A stretch of 41,903 bases of DNA from Phanerochaete sordida (taxonomy: Eukaryota > Basidiomycota > Agaricomycetes > Polyporales > Phanerochaetaceae), in contig BPQB01000144.1 of assembly GCA_019973155.2 (NCBI GenBank), positions 1-41,903 on the forward strand, in the 5' to 3' direction. Below, piece after piece: positions 33,144 through 41,903 of this stretch. The first letter of the stretch is position 1, and every line of letters starts with the position of its first letter. Position numbers and translations under genes: made by a program. The notes under the pieces were generated by a model. It saw only the letters and a program-made list of their open reading frames with translations, was not told where the DNA came from and searched no databases.

Positions 33144-33165
33144 CCTGCCCTAAATGTGTCACGTG
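33144..33165 (+). promoter_or_regulatory. Telobox/E-box module upstream of gene D
   Basis: CCTGCCCTAA, spacer ATGTG, TCACGTG; perfect in both halves. It lies 69 bp before the ATG of gene D. Confidence 0.6.
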
Positions 33166-33233
33166 CGCGCGCATCTTCGCGTTTGCGCATGCGATTTCCA
33201 TTTCTCGCCTCGCTTTCCAACCAGCCCCAGGCC

Positions 33234-34479
33234 ATGACCCTCGCAGCCCCCAAGAACTCGCTGCTCTCTCTTCCCAACGAGCTCCTCCTTCTGGTCTACG
33301 ACAGTTTCGAACCCTGGGACCTGTTGGCGCATGTCTGCTATCATCAGCTCCACTCACGCACTCAGGCGTGCTACGCGAGGGCCTACATGACAGATTTCTG
33401 GCAAAACCTGCTGTTTTACAACGGCCTTGTGACCCCGTTCTCAGAAATGGAGCCCACGAAGGCGTTTTGGCGAGAGGCGGCCTTTGGCTACGCGAATCAT
33501 GCCTGGACGTGCACTCATTCTGTGTGTGGACGGCAGAGACTGGAAGCAAATAGTGCGTGTCTTTCTTCATGCCTATCTTACAGCTTACCAAACTTCTCGT
33601 AGGGGCAATCATACGGGAGAAGCTTGAGACATGGAATCCGGAAGACTGGGACGGCACCTGCATCCTCGACTCGCGCGCAGCCGATTTCCGCGGACGTATC
33701 GACAGCAACGACATCTTCCGCTACATCGATTTCAACAACTCGTTTCCGAGACACGATCTGGATGTGGAGACACTAAGTAAGCTGGCTGGAAAATGCGCTT
33801 TCCTTAGGGCGGACCCAGACGTCGACGACGGATGGCACACAGCGGACCTGCTCCACAACCACCCCATCATCTTAGACAGCTTCGCGACGTTCCCGCCAAT
33901 CGACTGGCTACGCATCTTCCACGGATTTCTCGAAGACGAAGATTCAGTCTCAGAGACGACGAACGATTACGGCGTTACGGTGCACGACGCCCTCACGTTG
34001 TTGGCCACACAGTACGTACACTGCCCAGCGCTTCTGCGGACCACGATGCGTGGCTAATCTTGTGTATATCTCGTGTAGTCTCGAGAAGGGAATAACGCCG
34101 AACACGATCGAGGAACTCGTGATGCATGGGCCTTGGGACGACTCAGAGAACGTCCATGATCCATTCCCGGACTCGTGGTCGCAGTCGGATGCCGTTCTGG
34201 CTGCTCATCGCGTAGGACATTGGTTCCAGGTCACGTAAGTTTCCTCTTTTCTTCGACCGCTGCTATTTCTGATATCTCATATGAAACAGACGATGGCGAG
34301 GGTTCGGCTTCCATGTGTTCGATGAGACTGGCTACGTGGCTACTGTCGACTGCGAAGGGAAATGGCTTCCGGAGGACGTACAATCTCACATCGACAGATA
34401 CACATATCCCCGAACGTAAGGCCTGTTCGTTGTACATGCATTTACTCGAGGCTGACGTCTATCGCTCACCAGCAGCTAG
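33234..34479 (+). CDS. F-box-like cluster protein D
   Basis: Exons 33234-33552, 33603-34011, 34079-34234, 34290-34415, and a terminal microexon to 34479; 337-338 residues. ATG 33234 (GCCATGA) gives MTLAAPKN. F-box-like NSLLSLPNELLLLVYDSFEP, Cys/His motif HAWTCTHSVCGRQRLEAN, then WNPEDWDGTCILDSRAADF, FNNSFPRHDLDVETLSKL, NHPIILDSFATFPPIDWLRI, RVGHWFQVT and RWRGFGFHVFDETGY. The apparent stop CGA ACG TAA overlaps the donor AC|GTAAGG. The final acceptor is a NAGNAG tandem (ACCAGCAG at 34468-34475). Its two choices give YPRTS or YPRT before the same TAG at 34477. Closest in sequence to B and C. Confidence 0.75.
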
Positions 34480-34568
34480 CCTACAAAGCGCTTCTCGAAA
34501 GCGTCGTGGTTGCGCGCTTTGCAGAGATCTGCTATAGCTCATATACGCCATGCGACTCTGCTTAATTA

Positions 34569-34678
34569 CGCCGCACGTCGTTGTGGGGCTCAGAGAGCGC
34601 GGTGTGGAGGGCCGACAGTGACAGTCGGGTGAGCTCGTGTGTTCGCGAGGCGTGCGTTCCATGAGCCACGTGACCGTG
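34569..34678 (+). repeat. Duplicated noncoding block, copy 2 (with E-box)
   Basis: Copy of the block at 30744-30868, starting about 90 bp after the end of gene D. GCCACGTGACC places the E-box at 34667-34672. No telobox half is present in either copy. CT-rich DNA typical of a promoter leader follows, but no gene does. Confidence 0.5.
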
Positions 34679-36302
34679 ACTTTCACCCACCCGCGCAGGC
34701 TTGTTCAGTTTTGCCACTTCATTTCCATTTTCATTATTGCCTCTGAAGTGTACCTCTTTTCCTTCTTGTCGACGGCGTCACCTTCGCCTGCCTGTTTCGT
34801 GCTACCATACCGCGGAGCTGGGGCAGCGGCCCGGGGCACTCTCTCCAGCCGAGCCTGCTATCCGGCCATGCCGCTGTCGCGTCAAGTCCGCGTCGAGGCG
34901 CGTCCGCGGGCAGAACCTAAGTCCTGGCCTTGGTACCACTTCTCTGAAAACTTGTATGAGATGTCGCTGTCAGCTTGCCACATTTCACATACTCTGTGGT
35001 GGAACGGCCGGCAGGCCTGATCTGGATATGTTCCCCGCCGTGGGCACATCGCTGCGTCACTCGCCGTAACACAGCTGTTTTCGCGCAGTGTATCCGCTCG
35101 AGGAGCAGGAACTAGCATTCGCTGTTGCTGCGATGTCCTCCCGCCTTACATGGTGCAGCCCATGGCAAATCCCCGATAAGCGTTGGCATGGGCGACTGGA
35201 ATCGCTCCGCTTAGGAACTGAGTACTGAGCGGTTCGGTTCCCCTCTCTCTGACGCGTGACGGTCTGCACACGGCCCGCGTCTCTGATTCAGACCCAGCAT
35301 GAGACGATCCCGCGCTAGGGCAAACAAAACGCTTCAGGATCGATCCCGCTGGACCCACTTGGCGACACAATCCGTAGCGTGGTGTGAGCGAGTAAATAGG
35401 ATACGGCCGTAAGATCGGATGTCACGACAAATATACTGCAACGATACAAGGGGAGTGTAAGAGCAAGAAAAGTTTACGAAGAAGCGGTGCAAGGCTCTGC
35501 TGCTGCTGCAATAATGTTAATTGCGGCGAGCTCCATGCCGAGTGGTTTTGGATGTGAGCTGGAGCCTGGTGCTGACGACGGGAAGTAAGAGTTTCGAAGG
35601 GCCGCAGCCTGAGCAGTGTGCAATACGTACGGGCTGCACCACATCAGCGTAGCACAAGCTGTAGGGCACGACAAGGCTCGTACAGTGATGGGGCGAGTGT
35701 GTGGAGCATTTCTGTGGCTTTGAGAAGGCAAGACAATAACCAGGCTGTCAGACGAAAGCCTAAGGGCCGGCCGCGAGCGGAGAATCATTATGGCACAGGC
35801 AGCAAGCATCTAAGCGTTGGCTTGGGCAGACCACGCACTTGTACGATATCTCAGCTAAGCCTTAGCATGCTCGCGTTATTCCATCGAAGTACCGTCGCGG
35901 AAAAGGACCGTTCCCATTGATAATCGCCGAGTGAGTGGCGGGCTACGCGACGCAAGGCCGCCGTTGATTTGTGGTCGAGGCATAGACTCGCGCGGACCGT
36001 GCTCTGGGGCTGGCGTAATTGAGGCGGCAAAGACGGTGGCGGGCGCGAAGGACCATGGCAGCAAACAAACCTTCAGCACTGCGCGCGCAGCATACCTGAC
36101 CACGCTGGCTGACGAGCAGCGGCGGGCTCAATAAAAGGGGCAGACGCCGACGCGCGGAGCATCCAGCAGCTGTCCTAGGAAGACAACGAACAGCTCCAGG
36201 GGCGCTGGCGGTGCAGTCTGCGCGGCGACGCTGGACAAAGTAGTTTAGAGCAGGACTAAAACAGCGCAGCAGGCGCAATATTCAGCGAGTGGGCGGAGCG
36301 CA

Positions 36303-36350
36303 GCAAAGGAGAGGGGTAGAGGGAGAAAGGGGAGGTGAAGAGGGAGGGGA
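36303..36350. repeat. Purine-rich tract
   Basis: About 48 bases almost free of pyrimidines on the + strand, built from GAGGGG, GGGAGA and GGTGAAG units. It may be a simple-sequence tract or a remnant polypurine tract of an LTR element; no LTR boundary or gag/pol remnant was found near it. Confidence 0.45.
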
Positions 36351-36951
36351 TATGCCCCGTTGGTGCTGTGCTGCGATCGTTGCGCTGGATTACGGCGCGG
36401 AGCTCAGCAGCGACAGCGTGTGAAGCCGAGAACCCTCTTGACATTTAGGGCCCTGGCTCCAGCGGGAAGAGTCCTTCTAAAGCCGCGTATATCTCGTTCA
36501 CCCTGCAGCAGTGCAACACCTGGACCGGCCCGCCATATTCTGCGAGCGACCTCACGGCCTACCAAACGGGAGATATGACTAGCCTTCCCATTTTGTTCGT
36601 GCGGGGCTGTCCGCCACATTGAGCTTTGACAGAGAAAAACGTCGAGGTTGATCCAGAGGCCCCAAAGAACATACGCAGTAGCCGACAATGGTCTGCCTGC
36701 TTGGTCCAATGCGGGGTACGCTGCTGCTAGATGCGTCGCGGTGAGTAGACAGCGAAAGACCAACCCGCTAGAACAGGCCAAACAAAGAAACGCGGGCGCA
36801 CAGCGAATATGCATGTCCTTCGCTGTGCGGTACGAGAATTCTACTTTACACGAGCACGTCAATTCTCAGAGTGCCGAACTTGCAAGGACCGCCGCGCAGG
36901 GAATGTACTGTTATAGAGGTGAACAGGCTAGGGGACCGAGATGACCGTGCT

Positions 36952-37229
36952 CTCAAGCGATGATGCAGGAGCAGCCGCACGTTGAGTCTGTCACGGTGAC
37001 AACCTCGCCGACGTCGACGGGGCGGTCGGCCGTCCCAGGGACGGGGAGGGTGGGCCTTTGATTGACTCCCCGTGCCGCGTGAGCACCTAGGTCGACAACG
37101 AGCGAGTATCAGCGTCGCTAGACCTAGAAACACCAAATAACATGTATCACCTCTGAAAGGACTGCTCGACAACGGCGCCGGCGGGTATTGGTGGATGTCG
37201 CCGACCAGGGTAGGGTAACTTGAAGTCAT
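36952..37229 (-). CDS. Candidate farnesylated (CaaX) small peptide precursor, pheromone-like
   Basis: A two-exon model on the minus strand: exon 1 from ATG 37229 to the donor G|GTGATA at about 37149-37150, then a 64-bp intron ending CGACCTAG, and exon 2 to a TGA near 36952. Splicing joins the phases and gives about 70 residues ending CGCSCIIA, a CaaX prenylation box. The start is MTSSYPTLVGDIHQYPPAP. Basidiomycete mating pheromone precursors are small peptides ending in CaaX, often in gene-poor DNA. Against this, no pheromone receptor gene is in the window and the usual upstream Glu/Asp-Arg processing pair is not obvious. A TATA box lies about 130 bp upstream. It could also be an unrelated prenylated peptide or chance. 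Confidence 0.32.
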
Positions 37230-37355
37230 GGATGCGATTCTAGCGGTCCGATAGGAAGAGGCTCAGTATGGCTCAGAGCATTTCGTAGGACGTCCTCACT
37301 GCGTGCTGATGTAAAGACGTTGGACGACTAGGCCATTGCGGCTCTCGTGTATCAG

Positions 37356-37365
37356 ATTATATAGG
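37356..37365 (-). promoter_or_regulatory. TATA box upstream of the CaaX-peptide candidate
   Basis: Minus-strand CCTATATAAT, about 130 bp before the ATG at 37229, in otherwise GC-balanced DNA. Position and sequence suit a fungal core promoter. Confidence 0.4.
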
Positions 37366-39528
37366 CCTCATCTGCGGCTGCGGGAGGAGCTGTACTCACA
37401 AGAGGCCCGCAGGGAGCGCGGCTGCGGTGCACGGCGTCCTCTCGTTAGGGCTAGATTGTTGTCTCATGCCGAACGCGATTCCGTGGGGCCGAGAGGCGGG
37501 CCCGCAGTTACATAAGACTTTGCCGTAAGACCCACGTCGCGTGCAGGGCGAGCATAATGTCCGCCTCAGAGGACCTAGACAGAATCAAATATCAGTGGTA
37601 CATCATCGGGTGCATACTCAGCCGAAGGAAAACGGGAGAGTGGTGACCGAGACGCACTTTCTCCCCTTAGTGAGGACGGCCAAAAACAGGCTGTGGTGAC
37701 CGCGGCGACGGCCATCATAGTTCGTCGCAGCTAAATGACCAACCAATAATGAGTAAACTCTGGTGGGTTTCCTGAGTCTCGCTACTTCCAGGTCCCTGGC
37801 AAGCGAGTCATCTGTCTAGGTAAGCTGTTTCAGCGGCGTAAGGTATCCCAGACCCCCGAGCTTTCAGACCGTTGTCCTGCCCTGAAGACTGCGCACCCCG
37901 GTGGTGCTGGTCATTGCTCGGTACACCAAGAGGCGATGTTGCCGGCCAGCTGACCAGCGGACCGAGCGGTGTCGATCAACGTGCCTTGTAAAAGCGCCCT
38001 CTGCGATTTCAGGGTGAGTGCGCAAATTCTGTACAGCTTCTATACAGCGATCAGCGGTGCCAAGAGTGGAGATTCGAGTGGAGATCCTCACCTGAGCGGC
38101 AAGCGCTCCGCTCGTCTCATGGCAGCAGACTGCTGGCGGTGTACGTCCTGGCGAGATGACAAAGGGGAAGACAAGTGGGCAGTGTCTTCAAGCTTCCAAG
38201 CTTCACCATCAAGCGGCTGCGGTATCGCGGAGGCTCCTGGAGGGCGCGGATGCTGGTGCCGTGGGTGACGCCCCGACGAGAACGGCGCACTGTGACACGT
38301 GAGCTCGAAGTAAGGGAGGTGTATCATTATGGCAGGCATGCTCCTCATGTGCCCTGCAAGCGCACCAACGACGCACGCCCGCGGGCGGCGAGAACGACGG
38401 CCTTCACGGCGAGCGGGCTATGTATGAAACCTAAATGAACGCTTCTATCAGCTCTCCGTCGCGCCTCTCACACGCCTGTCTGGCGTACTTCGGGATCTGT
38501 CAAAAGCAGCGCTAGAACTCTGCAGGACGCCCTGCGCCTGGGGACCTCTCCGGCAGCCCAAAAAAGCAGGTGCCAGCCAGAGACGGGACGAGTCAATACC
38601 GTTGTTGCGAGGTCTGGTAAGGCCAGCTGTGTTCAAAAGCGTCGTGTCCCGTGCATGCCGTCGCAAAAGAGGCAATAATTCGTGGCCGGAAAGGATCCAG
38701 ATCACGGAGAGTAACGCGGCAAACGCTGACGCGCTTTGAGAACACTTCATCGCCCTGATTGAATCTTTGGGTACCCTATGGTGATGAACTGCGAACCCAA
38801 ACGTCGGCACGCGCCTCAGGTCGCAGTTTCCAAGCCATAGACTCGGATCGACCCCCTGCAGCAGCACAAGATTCAATAGCAGAATGGTTTGACGCGAGCT
38901 ACAACCACGTACCGTAAGAATGCCTACGTTTCCGTGCTATCTCGCTCCGGACGAGTTTGACACCTATGCTTGTGCTGGAACAGAGCACGCCCTCCCGTAG
39001 TAGCGGGTCGCACGCGCAGACATCCACAGCGTGTGATGCGAAGCTCAGGGCCACGCCGGCTGGCACTTTGAGGCTATTCCGTGCTACAGGCTGCTTTCTC
39101 CAATAAAAGATCTGCATCTCTAATGTGATCAGTATCAAAGCGTAAGGGCCCACGTACTGCCATGCTTCGACCGCTCGAGCACTTCGCATCCTCATCTACA
39201 GCTTCCTACTATACCATTCCTGCAACTTCGGCCGCCATACGGGCAGGCCATACGGGCCTCTTTGATGTGAAGCAGCTGCCAGAGCCGTGATCTCCGGTGT
39301 CGCGGGCGTTGTACGCGCAGGTACGCGGCGATGTTGCCGACGTCACGGTGTGCCAGAAAGCTTGAGGAAATGACGTCCTGTTAGCCGCGAGTTCAGTATC
39401 CTGCAGCAAGCACTCCGTGTGTGTGCTTCCAATACGTCGCGCGTGGATATTGAGAGGAGATGGACGATAAAAGGAGTGACAGAGGAGCGCGGCTGACCGT
39501 CGACCGAGCGACGCGCCTTGGCTCAGAG

Positions 39529-39550
39529 CACGTGACAGCTTTAGGGCAGG
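39529..39550 (-). promoter_or_regulatory. Orphan telobox/E-box module
   Basis: On the minus strand CCTGCCCTAA, spacer AGCTG, TCACGTG; perfect in both halves. On the + strand it is followed, as at RNASEH2C, by two CGCGTCC words (about 39578-39584 and 39588-39594) and then an ATG at 39600 that opens only 16 codons. No gene is recognisable downstream, so it may be a stranded promoter copy. Confidence 0.5.
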
Positions 39551-40703
39551 CGGCGGGCTCCCGCTTCACCTCCTTAGCGCGTCCTAGCGCGTCCCTACAT
39601 GGCCTCTGCAGAGAAAGCGCTTTTTGATGAGCGCGGATCGCACAACTGATGATGCGAGAGCTGTATCCCGACTACAACTGCTCCAGGCATGGGGATATAA
39701 ATTTCTGTTGCTTTGAGGCTGGCATACAGTGCGACTTTTCCGTCTTTGAAGGGTGAAGGGGAGGGGGAGGTCAGTACTGTACTGGTTAGCCTGTTATGTG
39801 CTAGGCTTGCACCTATATGTCTGGGAGTGCATCCGCGACAAACTCGTGCGGTCCGTCCCAGAGAACGTTCCGAGCGCGAGGTTGAACTCGCTTGGGACAG
39901 GCTTCGTTCCAGCCACGGATGTTAAGTAAGTCGAGAGAACGGGCGCACTTTGACTGCAATAATCGGCCCAATCAAACATCTGCATCAAGTAGCTGACGCG
40001 GGAGCGTCTCGGCCTTCTCGAACGAAGAGAGCGACGAGGGGTTGGATCGATCGACGATCGCTGCCCAATCGTCACGCGCACTTGTAAGATCACTGCGCCA
40101 CAAAGCAATCGGCAATCAACAAGCCTAGAGCTCGCACGTCGTTGCCCTCCGCAGCCATCGCGGGCCCCATCGCTTCGAGGCCGAACGCGCGTAGCAAGCA
40201 CCAGAATATGCCGACATTAATTATCTTCGGGTACGACGAGCTCGGAAATCTGGTCTACCACCAATTGCGAACAGAATACGCTGGTCAGCCTTCCTCCGGG
40301 ATATTTCGGAAAATATCGAGAACGCACCGGAAGTGTTTTCGCGAACCTTGACGCCGCCACGCGCGCATCCGAGAGACGGCTAGTGCTTCTCGTGCTTCTG
40401 TCCGACGTCCCGAGCTAACATCTGTGGTCCATCGGAACAGTGTACGTAACGTTGCCCCCCTGGTAACATTGTAGATATACGAGCCGCGCCTCCTTCGCAC
40501 GAGATCTGTCGCTGCGCGACCTGTGCTGGGTCGGGAGACGGTCACGGTGTACAGCCAGCCCATAGTCGACGCCGAACTCGACCGCGACGCGTCTCCTGTA
40601 GCAGAGTGGAAGTAGCACTCTACTCTCAAGATAGGAGCTTGATCTGCAGATCGGAACCTTGGCAAGGCTTCGGACGCGAAGGATACTACGGTGCCAGCCG
40701 CCC
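39551..40703. other. Intergenic, no supported gene
   Basis: A second TATA-like element (GATATAAAT) lies at about 39693-39701. The frame downstream (to about 39925) has no ATG in a useful place. The remainder has short frames on both strands and no motif. Confidence 0.35.
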
Positions 40704-40710
40704 CATAAAG
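40704..40710 (+). promoter_or_regulatory. TATA-like element of the CVNH gene
   Basis: CATAAAG, about 90 bp before the ATG at 40797, followed by a pyrimidine-rich leader. The promoter looks intact although the gene is broken. Confidence 0.4.
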
Positions 40711-40796
40711 CCTTGGGGCGCGCCCTCTGCCCGCCATCGAGCCCTCTCGCATCCCAGCCTATCCACAGCCTATCCCCCGCTTTCGTACACCACATC

Positions 40797-40983
40797 ATGC
40801 ATCCCAGCTCCGCGCTCATCGCCCTCGCCGTCGCGCTTGCGCTCCCGGGTGTGTCCGCCGACTACCGCGCCTCTGAGCTGCCCGAGCGCGTTCATGAGCA
40901 ACGACGGGCACACGCTGCAGGCGTCGTGCTGGGCAAACGGCAAGGACCTCGTGAACGCGCAGATCGACCTCAACAAGTGCGTC
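40797..40983 (+). pseudogene. Secreted CVNH (cyanovirin-N homology) lectin, 5' half, frameshifted and cut by a LINE
   Basis: ATG 40797 opens a clear signal peptide (MHPSSALIALAVALALPGVSA). The CVNH-like sequence continues in another frame: SCPSAFMSNDGHTLQASCWA, then DLVNAQIDLNKCV, a pattern typical of the N-terminal half of fungal CVNH domains (SC...LxASC...IDLN). The two frames do not join and the gap is too short for an intron, so at least one indel lies at about 40858-40885. The domain stops at the conserved IDLN region, where LINE-derived sequence begins. The rest of the lectin, if preserved, should lie beyond the right edge of the window. CVNH proteins bind mannose-type glycans. Confidence 0.6.
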
Positions 40984-41394
40984 GCGACCTCCCTCCCATC
41001 CAAAGCATGGCTATCGACAATCGCCTCCATCCCTCGGCGACATGCCTCGATTCTCTTCCAGTTGCGCACCGGTCATATCGCTCTCAATAAGCACCTGCAT
41101 CGCATCAACTGTGTTGACTCCCCGCTATGCCCTGCCTGCGAGGAAGCCCCGGAGTCCGTGGACCATTTCCTTCTCTTCTGCCCTGCCTATGAGCGGGCGC
41201 GCCTGCGCCTTCTATTCGAGGGCGGACCAAGCACACGCGGCCTCCATGCACTGCTATCCGACCGCAAGCTACTCCGACCGTTGCTGCAGTACATCCATGA
41301 CACGGGCCGCTTCAAGCGCACCCTGGGCGACCTGCGCCTGCCCAAGGAACCGACCCACGAGGCGGATAAGGCGCGTCCCGTACCTCGTCGTTGA
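40984..41394 (+). CDS. LINE reverse-transcriptase polyprotein, C-terminal fragment
   Basis: About 136 residues in one open frame ending at 41394; it has no start of its own and reads through from the interrupted CVNH frame. ILFQLRTGHIALNKHLHRI and CPACEEAPESVDHFLLFC (C-X2-C-X8-H-X4-C zinc knuckle), then RPLLQYIHDTGRFKRTLGDL, are characteristic of the C-terminus of fungal Tad-like LINE ORF2 proteins. The polymerase and endonuclease parts are missing. The uninterrupted frame suggests a fairly recent insertion. Confidence 0.82.
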   Translation, partial: ATSLPSKAWLSTIASIPRRHASILFQLRTGHIALNKHLHRINCVDSPLCPACEEAPESVDHFLLFCPAYERARLRLLFEGGPSTRGLHALLSDRKLLRPLLQYIHDTGRFKRTLGDLRLPKEPTHEADKARPVPRR

Positions 41395-41903
41395 ACGTAG
41401 CTGATGCACTATCGAGTGATAGATATAGGCTGCTGCTGAGCATAATCTACCGGGCATCGTACTGGCCCACTGCCAGAGCTGTTCAGCTACTCGCCTGCTC
41501 CGAATTTCGTCGCGTCATGTACAGCCCAGGGCCCCTCCTGCTGAGAGAGACGTTAGGGGAGTTCCGACACGAAGTGGGGAACCGCTTCGTGTACCCCTCC
41601 GCGGCAAGAGGCTTAGCCCAGGGGACCACTGTCCACCAAATGCGCGATAGGTTTAGAACCTAGCGTCTTGCGTTAAATCGCCGACTCCCAACTGAGGACT
41701 AGTCCTGAGGTCTGCCTTTCTCTCTGCTTACCTCCTTCTCTCTTCCTTTCCACAGTCGCCTGCGCCTTCGGGCATGGCAAGTGTCTCACGAAAACCCGAG
41801 CGCATTTTGTATTCCTACGGACATGTAACTACAGTAGCCTAATCGTCCACCATAGGGCCATGCCCTCGAGGACGTAAAGCAAGGAGTCCAAAAAAAAAAA
41901 AAA
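40984..41903 (+). mobile_element. 5'-truncated LINE (non-LTR) retrotransposon, 3' end
   Basis: About 920 bp: the end of the reverse-transcriptase ORF, a roughly 500-bp 3' untranslated region and a 14-base poly(A) run (41890-41903) at the window edge. The left boundary lies at about 40980-40986, inside the CVNH coding sequence. Severe 5' truncation plus a poly(A) tail is the usual outcome of target-primed reverse transcription. No target-site duplication can be checked, because the right flank is outside the window. Confidence 0.8.

Larger units (their letters stand above)
34480..39528. other. 5-kb gene-poor region
   Basis: Apart from the CaaX-peptide candidate at about 36.9-37.2 kb, no coding sequence is supported. 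Frames are short and without motifs on both strands. It contains the second copy of the E-box block (34569-34678) and a purine-rich tract at about 36303-36350. Composition is less GC-rich than in the gene-dense part, and the region could be decayed mobile DNA, but I recognise no transposase or reverse transcriptase here. Confidence 0.4.

Noticed and set aside
36404..36862. Minus-strand frame of 152 codons with hydrophobic stretches
   Set aside because: No recognisable domain, uneven composition and no promoter signal; likely chance in a gene-poor region.
39713..39925. + strand frames after a TATA-like GATATAAAT
   Set aside because: The most protein-like frame has no ATG and no upstream exon; the ATG-containing frames are short.

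Overview
The window is nuclear DNA of a filamentous basidiomycete, most likely an Agaricomycete of polypore type. The evidence is GC-rich coding sequence, many canonical introns of only 50-65 bp with CTNAC-type branch sites, and recognisable fungal families: STT3 with 12 exons, a Kre9/KNH-like GPI protein, a fungal-type acid sphingomyelinase, a CVNH lectin relic and the 3' end of a LINE retrotransposon. All gene models were spliced by eye. The species cannot be fixed from the sequence.

Layout. 1-20 kb is a housekeeping stretch: RNase H2 subunit C (+), a Kre9-like GPI-anchored protein (+), an unplaced single-exon gene (+), the oligosaccharyltransferase catalytic subunit STT3 (+), a small two-exon orphan (-), a KDEL-tailed protein disulfide isomerase (-) and a Ran-binding-domain protein with an N-terminal hydrophobic segment (+). 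STT3 and PDI both serve N-glycoprotein maturation in the ER. From 21.9 to 34.5 kb lies a cluster of five related F-box-like genes (A+, E-, B+, C+, D+), with an acid sphingomyelinase gene (-) between A and E. From 34.5 to 40.8 kb the DNA is gene-poor; the one candidate there is a 70-residue peptide ending in a CaaX box behind a TATA box. The window ends in a broken secreted CVNH lectin gene, cut by a 5'-truncated LINE whose poly(A) tail is the last 14 bases.

Main points of interest. (1) Genes A, B, C and D share an exon plan to the base (exon 2 = 409 nt, exon 4 = 126 nt) and end in a 7-nt terminal exon whose 5' splice site overlaps what otherwise looks like the stop codon. (2) Genes A-D, RNASEH2C and one orphan site share a 22-bp module, a telomere-like CCTGCCCTAA and a Cbf1-type RTCACGTG core separated by 5 nt; gene C's copy has a degraded E-box half. 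(3) A decayed piece of an RNASEH2C gene lies divergently beside gene B and shares that module with it, in the same orientation as at the intact RNASEH2C. This suggests that a duplicated RNASEH2C promoter may have seeded the regulation of the F-box-like array.
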